The position numbers were made by a program, and so were the translations under genes. The notes under the pieces are model-generated. The model saw only the letters and a list, made by a program, of their open reading frames with translations. It was not told where the DNA came from and made no database searches. A stretch of DNA of 51,523 nucleotides from Nostoc punctiforme NIES-2108 (GTDB lineage: Bacteria; Cyanobacteriota; Cyanobacteriia; Cyanobacteriales; Nostocaceae): positions 76,499 through 128,021 of the forward strand of contig LXQE01000156.1 of the NCBI GenBank assembly GCA_003326195.1, written 5' to 3'. Positions 25,226 to 32,697 of the stretch are shown here, in pieces. How positions within the stretch are numbered: position 1 is the first letter of the stretch; every line of letters starts with the position of its first letter.

Positions 25226-25453
25226 CTACTTTGCTTCTTTAGCCGATTGACTTGCTGCCCGTTTGCGTTCTGTTTCTAGCGTCAGCAATTGGGCTAGGCG
25301 GTGGCGCAATTGTCGAAACTGGTGGGGCTTTTCTAGTTGTCTGGTGGCTTTTTGCAAGCGCAACTGAAATAGTTGTCTTTTGATCGCGACAATTTCATCA
25401 GAGAGCTTCTCGTCGCTTAATTCTCTAGCTTCTGAAATCTTGGGAAGAGGCAT
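25226..25453 (-). CDS. rpmC: 50S ribosomal protein L29
   Basis: A 75-residue two-helix protein; DEIVAIKRQLFQLRLQKATR is the conserved segment. It starts 3 bp after rplP. L29 sits at the exit tunnel near L23. Confidence 0.96.
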   Translation of the reverse strand: MPLPKISEARELSDEKLSDEIVAIKRQLFQLRLQKATRQLEKPHQFRQLRHRLAQLLTLETERKRAASQSAKEAK

Positions 25454-25456
25454 AAG

Positions 25457-25882
25457 CTACTCCTGCTCCTGTGGTTGAGAGCGCACAATAAACTTAGTTT
25501 TGATGGGCAGTTTAAATGAAGCCAAACGCATCGCTTCACGAGCGATTTCTTCAGAAACTCCACCAATTTCAAACAAAATTCGTCCTGGCTTGACTACAGC
25601 TACCCAAAACTCTGGATTACCTTTACCGGAACCCATCCGGGTTTCAGCAGGACGCATGGTTACAGGTTTATCAGGGAAAATCCGAATCCAGATTTGTCCA
25701 CCCCGACGAATATAACGAGTCATTGCCCGACGGGAAGCCTCGATTTGACGCGAGGTAATCCAAGCAGGTTCTTGTGCTTGGAGTGCAAAATCACCGAAGT
25801 TGAGGGTACTACCACGGGTGGCTAGTCCTTCCATCCGTCCCCGCTGTTGTTTGCGGAATTTAGTTCTTCTAGGGCTTAACAT
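25457..25882 (-). CDS. rplP: 50S ribosomal protein L16
   Basis: A 141-residue protein: MLSPRRTKFRKQQRGRMEGL at the start, then PDKPVTMRPAETRMGSGKGN, both diagnostic. The spacer to rpsC is a pure STRR array, with no clear Shine-Dalgarno sequence in front of the ATG. Confidence 0.98.
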   Translation of the reverse strand: MLSPRRTKFRKQQRGRMEGLATRGSTLNFGDFALQAQEPAWITSRQIEASRRAMTRYIRRGGQIWIRIFPDKPVTMRPAETRMGSGKGNPEFWVAVVKPGRILFEIGGVSEEIAREAMRLASFKLPIKTKFIVRSQPQEQE

Positions 25883-25962
25883 GGTTTGTCATTTGTCATT
25901 TGTCATTTGTCATTTGTCATTTGCCATCTGCCATTTACTAATGACTAATGACTAATGACGAT
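25883..25962. repeat. STRR heptamer array (rplP-rpsC spacer)
   Basis: Five nearly perfect gtcattt units (about 25887-25922), two degenerate ones, then three actaatg units. It is the cleanest copy in the window and shows the 7-bp period clearly. Confidence 0.9.
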
Positions 25963-26745
25963 TTATCCTTCATTTGAGCGGTCTTCAAATTGCTGGCGAC
26001 GACGTTGTTGTTGACGGCGACGGGGTTCCCGGTCGCGATCGCGTGGGTCACGTTCGCGATCGCGGTTTGCTGGTGGTAGTGGATCTGGTTCCTGTCCAGG
26101 AATAATTTCTCCCTTAAACACCCATACTTTGATACCCAAAATGCCGTAAACAGTTTTTGCGGTGCAATAAGAGTAGTCAATGTCAGCCCGTAAGGTATGT
26201 AAAGGTACTCTACCTTCACGAGTCCACTCTGTCCGGGCAATTTCCGCACCGTTGAGGCGACCGCTAACTTGGATTTTAATACCTTGGACACCCGCCCGTT
26301 GGGCACGTTGAATCGATTGCCGCACTACCCGCCGAAAAGAAACCCGACGTTCTAATTGTTGAGCAATATATTCCGCAATTAGGTAGGCATCAGCATCAAC
26401 TCGTTGAACTTCAACTACGTTAATCCGAATTTGGCGATTGCTACCCAACAGTCCTTGGAGTCCGGTACGTAAGGATTCAATACCTTGTCCACCACGACCC
26501 ACTACTACCCCAGGTCTAGCTGTGCGTACTTCTAAGTCGATTTGGTCGGCTTTGCGCTCAATCCGTACTTCGGAAATTCCGGCGTTGTTTTGAGCCTGTC
26601 TACCCAGCTTTTGTTCTATGTATTGACGGAGTTTGTAATCTTCTTGTAGAAGTTCTGGATAGCGATCAGGAACAGCAAACCAACGGGATTGATGTTCATG
26701 TGTAATACCCAGGCGAAAACCAACTGGATGAATCTTCTGTCCCAC
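25963..26745 (-). CDS. rpsC: 30S ribosomal protein S3
   Basis: A 260-residue protein: MGQKIHPVGFRLGITHEHQS, the KH motif region RPGVVVGRGGQGIESLR, and the C-terminal domain GVQGIKIQVSGRLNGAEIAR. The last 35 residues are an extra Arg/Asp/Gln-rich tail that typical bacterial S3 (about 230 aa) lacks; its DNA contains two HIP1 octamers in the DRERDPRDRDRE part. Such tails are seen in cyanobacteria and may have grown by repeat expansion. Confidence 0.97.
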   Translation of the reverse strand: MGQKIHPVGFRLGITHEHQSRWFAVPDRYPELLQEDYKLRQYIEQKLGRQAQNNAGISEVRIERKADQIDLEVRTARPGVVVGRGGQGIESLRTGLQGLLGSNRQIRINVVEVQRVDADAYLIAEYIAQQLERRVSFRRVVRQSIQRAQRAGVQGIKIQVSGRLNGAEIARTEWTREGRVPLHTLRADIDYSYCTAKTVYGILGIKVWVFKGEIIPGQEPDPLPPANRDRERDPRDRDREPRRRQQQRRRQQFEDRSNEG

Positions 26746-26798
26746 GAATGCTTCCTCTAAAATTTCTTACTTTACGCAATTTATTCGTGTAAACGTGC

Positions 26799-27155
26799 TT
26801 ATTTTTCTGGGGCGGCTGCAACGGCCACAGTAATATGACACGTCGGCTTGCGAATTTGGTAAGCTCGACCTTGCGCCCTTGGCTGGAACCGCTTCAATGG
26901 CGGCCCTTGATCGGCATAAGCCTGAGTAATCACTAGTTGAGTCCGATCTAACCCAGCGTTGTGTTCAGCATTGGCAGCAGCGCTTCTGAGAACCTTCAAG
27001 ATGGGTTCAGTGGCGCGATAGGGCATGAATTCCAGGATGATTAACGCTTCTCGGTAAGATCGCCCGCGGATTTGATCGAGTACCCGACGCACTTTGTAGG
27101 CCGAGATGCGGATAAAACGAGCGATCGCTTTTACTTCAGTAGTATTAGTAGCCAT
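26799..27155 (-). CDS. rplV: 50S ribosomal protein L22
   Basis: 118 residues from MATNTTEVKAIARFIRISAY; a start four codons upstream is also in frame, but GGAG seven bases before this ATG supports it. The conserved hairpin RFQPRAQGRAYQIRKPTCHI, lining the exit tunnel, is present. Confidence 0.96.
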   Translation of the reverse strand: MATNTTEVKAIARFIRISAYKVRRVLDQIRGRSYREALIILEFMPYRATEPILKVLRSAAANAEHNAGLDRTQLVITQAYADQGPPLKRFQPRAQGRAYQIRKPTCHITVAVAAAPEK

Positions 27156-27159
27156 AATT

Positions 27160-27263
27160 TTCTCCAATTTTGTCCTTCGTCTTTCGTCCTTTATCCTTTG
27201 TCTTTTGTCGAAAGCTAATAACTAATGACCAATGACAAATTACAAATGACCAATGACTAATAA
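27160..27263. repeat. STRR heptamer array (rplV-rpsS spacer)
   Basis: gtccttc / gtctttc / gtccttt units followed by actaatgac / caatgac / aaatgac units, as in the other spacers. Complementary halves. Confidence 0.85.
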
Positions 27264-27542
27264 CTACCTACCTGCTTTTTTGTCGCTTTTTCCATGACCT
27301 CTGTAGGTGCGTGTCGGGGCAAATTCACCCAACTTATGTCCTACCATCTGTTCATTTACAAAAACGGGAACGTGTTGACGTCCGTTGTGAACAGCTATGG
27401 TATGCCCTACCATCAGAGGCAAAATTGTCGAAGCTCTTGACCAAGTTTTAATAACTTCTTTTCTGTTGTTGTCGTTGAGCTTTTCAATTTTCTTTAGGAG
27501 ATGATCCGCAACGAAAGGACCTTTTTTTAGAGAACGACCCAT
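27264..27542 (-). CDS. rpsS: 30S ribosomal protein S19
   Basis: A 92-residue protein: MGRSLKKGPFVADHLLKKIE and VGHKLGEFAPTRTYRGHGKS are invariant S19 segments. Confidence 0.98.
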   Translation of the reverse strand: MGRSLKKGPFVADHLLKKIEKLNDNNRKEVIKTWSRASTILPLMVGHTIAVHNGRQHVPVFVNEQMVGHKLGEFAPTRTYRGHGKSDKKAGR

Positions 27543-27545
27543 AGT

Positions 27546-27649
27546 TCAATTTTGGATTTAGGATTTAGGAATTAGGAGTGAGGAGTTAGGAGTGAGGAGT
27601 TAATAAGTTAGATTCAACTCATAACTCATAACTCATAACTTATAACTCT
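27546..27649. repeat. Heptamer-like repeats (rplB-rpsS spacer)
   Basis: Two repeated themes: gatttaggatttaggaattaggag and gtgaggagttaggagtgaggag, followed by the inverse type ctcataactcataact. This is a different STRR family from gtcattt, but it has the same direct plus inverse arrangement. Confidence 0.75.
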
Positions 27650-28513
27650 TTAAGATTCACGACCACCGCGACCGCGTTTAGAAGACTTACGACGACGACG
27701 CACAATCAACTTGCTGCTAAGTTTCTTGCGATTGCGTGTCTTCGCACCCAATGTGGGTTTACCCCAAGGTGTAACAGGCCCCGATCTACCGATAGGCGCT
27801 CTACCTTCACCACCACCATGTGGGTGATCCACTGGGTTCATGACGCTACCTCTAACCTTAGGACGGCGACCTTTCCAGCGATTTCGTCCGGCTTTACCTG
27901 CACTCAGGTTTCTCGCATCGGTGTTACCTACTTGCCCAATGGTGGCGTAGCACTCACGCCGAATCAAGCGGACTTCTCCTGAAGGCAACTTGAGAGTCAC
28001 GTAATTACCTTCTTTGGCCACGACTTGGGCGCTAGCACCAGCAGCACGGACAATTTGACCACCTTTACCAGGAGTGAATTCTACGTTGTGAACACTAGTA
28101 CCTAAGGGAATCTTCCAGAGCGGTAAGGCATTACCATCTTCAAAGGGAGAATCAGGCCCAGAAACAATTATTGTTCCAACTTTCAATCCGTTGGGGTGAA
28201 GTATGTACCGTTTTTCGCCATCTTGGTAATACAAAAGGGCAATTCTGGCATTGCGGTTAGGATCGTATTCAATCGCTGCGACTTTGGCAGGAATATTATG
28301 TTTATCCCTTTTAAAATCGATGATCCGATAAAGTTGTTTGTGTCCGCCACCCCGGCGACGACTAGTAATCCGTCCGTGATTATTCCGACCTTTGGCGCGA
28401 TGCTTCGAGGTTGTTAGGGATTTTTCTGGCTCGGTTCTGGTAATTTCCGCAAAGTCAGAGATTGTAACTTGGCGAGTGCTGGGGGTATAAGGGCGATAAG
28501 AACGGGTACCCAT
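27650..28513 (-). CDS. rplB: 50S ribosomal protein L2
   Basis: A 287-residue protein: RNNHGRITSRRRGGGHKQLY near the start and VDHPHGGGEGRAPIGRSGPV at the C-terminal part, where the conserved His lies near the peptidyl transferase centre. The length is slightly above the usual 275. Confidence 0.98.
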   Translation of the reverse strand: MGTRSYRPYTPSTRQVTISDFAEITRTEPEKSLTTSKHRAKGRNNHGRITSRRRGGGHKQLYRIIDFKRDKHNIPAKVAAIEYDPNRNARIALLYYQDGEKRYILHPNGLKVGTIIVSGPDSPFEDGNALPLWKIPLGTSVHNVEFTPGKGGQIVRAAGASAQVVAKEGNYVTLKLPSGEVRLIRRECYATIGQVGNTDARNLSAGKAGRNRWKGRRPKVRGSVMNPVDHPHGGGEGRAPIGRSGPVTPWGKPTLGAKTRNRKKLSSKLIVRRRRKSSKRGRGGRES

Positions 28514-28515
28514 AT

Positions 28516-28643
28516 TTTTAAGTGCTGAGTGCTAAGTGCTGAGGAGCCAGTCCGTTGCGGAGGTTCCCCCCGTTGCAGTAACTGGCGTTGCTGAGTGTTG
28601 AGTGTTGAGTTCAGTAACTCTTAACTCCTAACTCACAACTTTT
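28516..28643. repeat. Heptamer repeats with nested hairpin element (rplW-rplB spacer)
   Basis: gtgctga / gtgctaa / gtgttga units surround an insert at 28544-28587 that begins GAGCCAGT and ends AGTAACTGGCG, the same family as 21378-21420, followed by inverse-type taactcc units. Confidence 0.75.
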
Positions 28644-28958
28644 TTAGACTTCTGGGAATAGAACTTGTCTAATCTTGTCTTCATCCCCAGGTGCGACGGT
28701 GACAATTGCTCGCTTATATTGGGGTTTATAACCAATAAATTTACCAACGCGCCGCTTTTTACGCGGTGGTAGGATGGTGTTGACTTTTACAACCTTGACC
28801 TGAAACAAGTCTTCGATCGCAGCCTTAATTTCTGGCTTTGATGCCTTTGGAATTACTTCAAAGGTGTACTTGTTTTGCTCCATCAAGATGGTCGCTTTCT
28901 CGGTGACGATTGGGCGACGTACTAAGTCGGCAAGGTCGCGGGGGTCAAAGCTAGGCAC
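28644..28958 (-). CDS. rplW: 50S ribosomal protein L23
   Basis: A 104-residue protein with a GTG start, overlapping the rplD stop by 8 bases and preceded by AGGAGG within the rplD coding end. RPIVTEKATILMEQNKYTFE is the L23 signature. L23 at the tunnel exit binds trigger factor and SRP. Confidence 0.96.
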   Translation of the reverse strand: MPSFDPRDLADLVRRPIVTEKATILMEQNKYTFEVIPKASKPEIKAAIEDLFQVKVVKVNTILPPRKKRRVGKFIGYKPQYKRAIVTVAPGDEDKIRQVLFPEV

Positions 28959-29589
28959 TGTAGACCTCCTGAATTTTTTCTAGGGCTGATGCCGTAACTA
29001 CAATTTTGTCAGCGTGCAGTAAATCAAAAACATTTAGCTGGTCGGCTGCAATTAGTTTTAAATTTTCAATGTTGCGGGCTGATAAATAAACGTTATCTGT
29101 ATCCGCAATTTCAGACAAAATTAACAGTGCCTTGCTTTCTGGTACTATTCCCCAACGGGCAAGCGCTGCCACTAATTCTTTAGTCTTCGGGCGAGATAGC
29201 TCGGTGCTAAATTCTTCTACTACGATCAAGTCGTCAATACGACCGACAAATGCTGTCCGCAGTGCTAAACGTCGCTCTTTGCGGTTCAACTTCAGGTCGA
29301 AGTCTCTAGGCTTTGGTCCAAAGATCACACCACCACCACGCCACAATGGTGAACGAATAGACCCTGCACGAGCGCGACCAGTACCTTTTTGCCGCCAAGG
29401 TTTACGGCCACCACCTCTGACTTCAGCACGAGTTTTTGTGCTGGCATTTCCTTGACGAGCATTGGTCAATTGCCGTACTAAGGCGCGGTGCACAATATGA
29501 GACGCTGTTCCTTCTTTGGCAACGCGCAACTCGAAGGTCGTCTCACCGACCTGTTCTCCTTGCCAATTTTTAACTACGCTTTCAACCAT
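28951..29589 (-). CDS. rplD: 50S ribosomal protein L4
   Basis: A 212-residue protein from MVESVVKNWQGEQVG; the in-frame extension to 29619 is translated STRR repeat. The extended loop GNASTKTRAEVRGGGRKPWR plus QKGTGRARAGSIRSPLWRGG lines the exit tunnel. L4 is the classic autogenous regulator of the S10 operon in some proteobacteria; that mechanism is not shown here. Confidence 0.97.
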   Translation of the reverse strand: MVESVVKNWQGEQVGETTFELRVAKEGTASHIVHRALVRQLTNARQGNASTKTRAEVRGGGRKPWRQKGTGRARAGSIRSPLWRGGGVIFGPKPRDFDLKLNRKERRLALRTAFVGRIDDLIVVEEFSTELSRPKTKELVAALARWGIVPESKALLILSEIADTDNVYLSARNIENLKLIAADQLNVFDLLHADKIVVTASALEKIQEVYSA

Positions 29590-29678
29590 CTTTGTTATCT
29601 GTCCTTTGTCCTTTGTCATTTGTCATTTGTCTTTTGTCCTTAGCCAATGACTACTGACTACTGACTAATGACTTTTGA
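29590..29678. repeat. STRR heptamer array (rplD-rplC spacer)
   Basis: gtccttt / gtcattt / gtctttt units followed by ctactgactactgactaatgac. Complementary halves; a possible AAAGGA in front of rplD lies 12 bases from the ATG, rather far. Confidence 0.85.
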
Positions 29679-30311
29679 CTATCCCACTATTTTTGCAGGT
29701 ACAACACTTACTAGAGCGCCTGGTTTACCAGGAATAGCTCCCTTAATTAGCAATAAGTTGCGTTCTGGATCAACTCGCACTATGGTCAGTTTGCGGATTG
29801 TAATACGTTTTCCACCCAAACGGCCTGCCATCCGCTTACCTGGATAGACACGACCTGGTGTTGTACCAGCACCAATAGAACCGGGTGCTCTGTGGTTTTT
29901 GGAACCGTGTGACATTGGCCCGCGACCAAAGTTGTTGCGCTTTTGGTTTCCCGCAAAGCCGCGACCGATGCTTGTACCAACGACATCGACAATTTGACCA
30001 GCACTAAAAATATCTGCTTTAATCTCTTGACCTAAAGCATAATCACTAGAGCTATCTGTGTGATATTCATTTAAGTGACGCAATGCTGGGGCAGATGATT
30101 TAGCCAAATGACCCAGTAGTGGTCTGTTTAGTGCCTTGGGTTTTACTTCGCCATAACCAACTTGAATGGCAAAGTAACCGTCGGTTTCTTTCGTTTTAAC
30201 TTGTGTAACGGTGCATGGCCCTGCTTGAATGACAGTTACAGGAATAGATACTCCTGCTTCGTCAAATATTTGAGTCATGCCCAGCTTGGTGCCGAGAATA
30301 CCTACAGACAC
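29679..30311 (-). CDS. rplC: 50S ribosomal protein L3
   Basis: A 210-residue protein with a GTG start, preceded by AAAGGAG. SVGILGTKLGMTQIFDEAG and FAGNQKRNNFGRGPMSHGSK are L3 signatures. It is the first gene of the cluster; rpsJ (S10), the first gene of this operon in many other bacteria, is absent as expected for cyanobacteria. Confidence 0.98.
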   Translation of the reverse strand: MSVGILGTKLGMTQIFDEAGVSIPVTVIQAGPCTVTQVKTKETDGYFAIQVGYGEVKPKALNRPLLGHLAKSSAPALRHLNEYHTDSSSDYALGQEIKADIFSAGQIVDVVGTSIGRGFAGNQKRNNFGRGPMSHGSKNHRAPGSIGAGTTPGRVYPGKRMAGRLGGKRITIRKLTIVRVDPERNLLLIKGAIPGKPGALVSVVPAKIVG

Positions 30312-31335
30312 AGTAACTGGTTCTCCTTTCTACTTGCTGACCTTGGAATTGGACTTTAGAGGACACGCTTTGTACGTATCAGTTTAGGCTGGGTTAGCCT
30401 GCGAAAATTGGAATGGTTTCAATAAACCGCTCCAAATGCTTTCGGACACAACAAACCGTGTCCTTACTGCTTGGTGAATCTGTTTAGCTTCACTCATTAG
30501 ATCACCAGAACAGCCACAAGTCTCTTCCCGTTGGGAAGGAGTAACTTCTGGAATCAATGCAAGGCGCTACAGCTTTAAGCTGTGTGCAGCAATGCTTTCG
30601 TCCAAGCAATTGCTCTGGCACTTTCTGGAGGCAGCGCTGTCGGCGGGTTTTCCGATTTGTACACGCCCGAAGGGCGGCTTCCCGGAGATTGGCTACTGCC
30701 GTGTTGCAGTTGGACTTAAGCGGTTATTACCGCCCAGTATCCGTTAACTGAGACTGACGTAATGCCATGAAACCAACATTGCTGCTCAGTTTTACTTCCT
30801 TAAACACCTTAAACTATTGTTTAAGCTTTTGCCTGCTTTTTTGGAGGCACAGGAGTAAACGTACCTTGGAGCTTAGGATTAACTTTAGTTATTCTTCCAT
30901 AAGCTCTAATATTGACCTGAAAGCTTTCTTAGTTTATCAGTCTACGATCGCTCTGAGCTAGATTATCCAATTTGGATTAAGTCATTAGCTTATGATGCTA
31001 ACACTACCCCAGAATGACAGTAAAAAGTCAACCTAATTTGCGTTTTTGGTCACAATCTAATAATATAAATTATTTATTTATGTTTGTCCAGTAATTTATA
31101 GAGCTATTTTTAGGGAGTGGGGAAGAAGTAAGGGAGTAGGGCGCAGGGGGCAAGGGGGAGAAATCAATTCAAAAATCAAAAATCAAAAATCAAAAACTCT
31201 GCCTCCTGCCTTCTGCCTCCTCTTTCCCCCTTGCTCCCTGCCCCTCTGCCTCTTCTCAATACCCAAAAAAATGCTTTTAATCTATCAATTCAGGGTAAAT
31301 AATAGAGATATCTAAGTGGGATAAGACGAAAATCT
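30312..31335 (-). other. 1-kb gene-free region upstream of rplC (candidate long leader and promoter region)
   Basis: No convincing reading frame on either strand. Short hairpins: AGGCT/AGCCT at 30386-30400, GGACAC/GTGTCC at 30444-30463, CTTCCC/GGGAAG at 30524-30538 and GCGGT/ACCGC at 30720-30733. The part nearer ndhN carries low-complexity repeats. The whole ribosomal cluster must be expressed from here, so a structured leader is plausible. The ndhN promoter would lie on the opposite side. Confidence 0.5.
31118..31255. repeat. Low-complexity G-rich/C-rich inverted repeat with aaaaatc units
   Basis: A G-rich arm (gggagtagggcgcagggggc) and a C-rich arm (cccccttgctccctgcccct) are imperfect inverse copies around four tandem aaaaatc units. 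It could form a long hairpin. A similar C-rich text appears inside the RND pump gene (34590-34646). Confidence 0.7.
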
Positions 31336-31812
31336 ATGGCACTAATTACCACTGGCAACGGTTTAATCCGCGATCTGGCAAAGTTTGGCGCTCTTGGAGT
31401 GTATGTACCTTTGGAAGGGGGTTATGAAGGTCGATATCAGCGCCGACTACGGGCAGCTGGCTATACTACCCTCCACATTACTGCTAAAGGACTGGGTGAT
31501 GTAGCTGCGTATCTCACAAGAGTTCATGGAGTCAGACCTCCTCATCTTGGTAAAAAAAGTACTGGTAGTGGTGCAGCAGTAGGTCATGTGTACTATTTAC
31601 CGCCAATTCTCAATTCTCATCTAGAACAGCTACCACCAAAATCAAAGGGGCTGGTCTTGTGGATTATTGAAGGGCATATTCTTTCTAATGAGGAACTTGA
31701 GTATTTAACGAATTTGCCTCAGCTAGAACCACGAGTAAAAGTAGTTATTGAGAGAGGTGGCGATCGCTCTTTCCGTTGGACTTCTCTAGAAAAAACTCTG
31801 TTAGCTAGTTAG
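31336..31812 (+). CDS. ndhN: NAD(P)H-quinone oxidoreductase subunit N
   Basis: A 158-residue NdhN: LITTGNGLIRDLAKFGALGV, GGYEGRYQRRLRAAGYTTLH and LGDVAAYLTRVHGVRPPHLG are characteristic. It is an oxygenic-photosynthesis-specific subunit of the peripheral arm of NDH-1, used in respiration, cyclic electron flow and CO2 uptake. It is divergent from the rplC operon and monocistronic. An STRR array starts directly after the stop. Confidence 0.96.
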   Translation: MALITTGNGLIRDLAKFGALGVYVPLEGGYEGRYQRRLRAAGYTTLHITAKGLGDVAAYLTRVHGVRPPHLGKKSTGSGAAVGHVYYLPPILNSHLEQLPPKSKGLVLWIIEGHILSNEELEYLTNLPQLEPRVKVVIERGGDRSFRWTSLEKTLLAS

Positions 31813-31862
31813 TCCTTTGTCATTAGTCATTAGTCATTTGCTCATAACTAATGACTAATGAC
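31813..31862. repeat. STRR heptamers between ndhN and the GNAT gene
   Basis: gtccttt / gtcatta units then actaatg units, between convergent genes. The stop codon of the GNAT gene is inside the array. Confidence 0.8.
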
Positions 31863-32328
31863 TCAGTTCTATCAGCATTTCAATAATGCTGAAGCGAAAA
31901 CCACAAGATGCAAATAACCGCCGTGAAGCCTCGTTAGCAATTGCTGTATCAAGACGAATTTGCTTGACGCCCATCTGATGAAAGCGCTCAACACTCAGCA
32001 TCACCATCTGCCGCGCAATCCCCTTTTTGCGATATTCTGGCTCAACCCAGATATCATGAATAAAAGCAAATTCCTGTAGCCGATAAATTGGTATTTCTCG
32101 CTCAATTGTTGCTACAAGAAATCCTGCAATTTGCCCTTCGTTTTCGGATACTAGAAATATACTACGATCGCTATTTGCCAAACGCGTCAACCATTGCTCA
32201 TAACGCTGTTCTGGATGCGGGAGAAAACCATACTTAGCAGAATCCCAAGACTCATGCAAAGCACAAATTTTAGCAACCATTGGTAAAACTGCGGGTACGT
32301 CAGTGATTGTGGCGGGACGGATCAGCAT
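31855..32328 (-). CDS. GNAT family N-acetyltransferase
   Basis: A 157-residue GCN5-related acyltransferase. MLIRPATITDVPAVLPMVAK is the usual first strand/helix; FIHDIWVEPEYRKKGIARQM carries the acetyl-CoA pyrophosphate loop (R/Q-x-x-G-x-A type), and the end ASRRLFASCGFRF is the last GNAT motif. The substrate is unknown. The last codons run into STRR DNA. Confidence 0.9.
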   Translation of the reverse strand: MLIRPATITDVPAVLPMVAKICALHESWDSAKYGFLPHPEQRYEQWLTRLANSDRSIFLVSENEGQIAGFLVATIEREIPIYRLQEFAFIHDIWVEPEYRKKGIARQMVMLSVERFHQMGVKQIRLDTAIANEASRRLFASCGFRFSIIEMLIELSH

Positions 32329-32363
32329 AAGCTTTCAAGCAGAAAAAGCACATACAAGAAAGA

Positions 32364-32516
32364 ATGCCTTGCAGTGAGGTATTAGTTTTTATTCACTTAC
32401 TCGTTGATGGCACAGACCAAGCTGAAAATAAAATAGAAAATTCAGATTTCAAGTTGCTCCGAAAGGATGTGATTGAGAGATTTAAGAAGATTATAGACCA
32501 GACATCAGCTAGTTAA
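32364..32516 (+). CDS. Possible small protein, 50 aa
   Basis: An ATG at 32364 opens a 50-residue frame (MPCSEVLVFIHLLVDG..., ending RFKKIIDQTSAS). It is charged and helical in its second half. No clear Shine-Dalgarno sequence and no known family. It could be a remnant in the 368-bp spacer between two minus-strand genes. Confidence 0.3.
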   Translation: MPCSEVLVFIHLLVDGTDQAENKIENSDFKLLRKDVIERFKKIIDQTSAS

Positions 32517-32551
32517 CGATGCAACGCCGCTTTACTTTAAAGCGAATTAAG

Positions 32552-32636
32552 AAACCTCACCCTGGTTCTGCTACGCAAAACCTGTCCCTCTCCTTAGTAA
32601 GGAGAGGGATGTCCGTCACAGGACAGGGTGAGGTTT
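32552..32636. repeat. Dispersed inverted-repeat element
   Basis: AAACCTCACCCTG (32552-32564) is inverted exactly as CAGGGTGAGGTTT (32624-32636). Inside is a second stem CCCTCTCC/GGAGAGGG. A related element lies at 49983-50036. Non-coding; a small REP/MITE-like element. Confidence 0.7.
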
Positions 32637-32680
32637 TTGTTTTGGGTAATTCGATAAACTGTGTACACTGTTTTTGCGTT

Positions 32681-32697
32681 AATCCCGATCGGGGATT
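32681..32697 (-). terminator. Hairpin at the end of the RND pump gene
   Basis: AATCCC (32681-32686) and GGGATT (32692-32697) form a stem at the pump's stop codon on the minus strand. There is no T run; weak candidate. Confidence 0.3.

Noticed and set aside
25938..26306. 122-residue minus-strand frame inside rpsC
   Set aside because: An out-of-frame shadow of the S3 gene on the same strand, running into the STRR array.
29132..29455. Plus-strand frame opposite rplD and similar frames opposite other ribosomal genes
   Set aside because: Antisense shadows of conserved coding sequence.
14648..29678. STRR arrays considered as CRISPR arrays
   Set aside because: The period is 7 bp with no unique spacers and no cas genes nearby.
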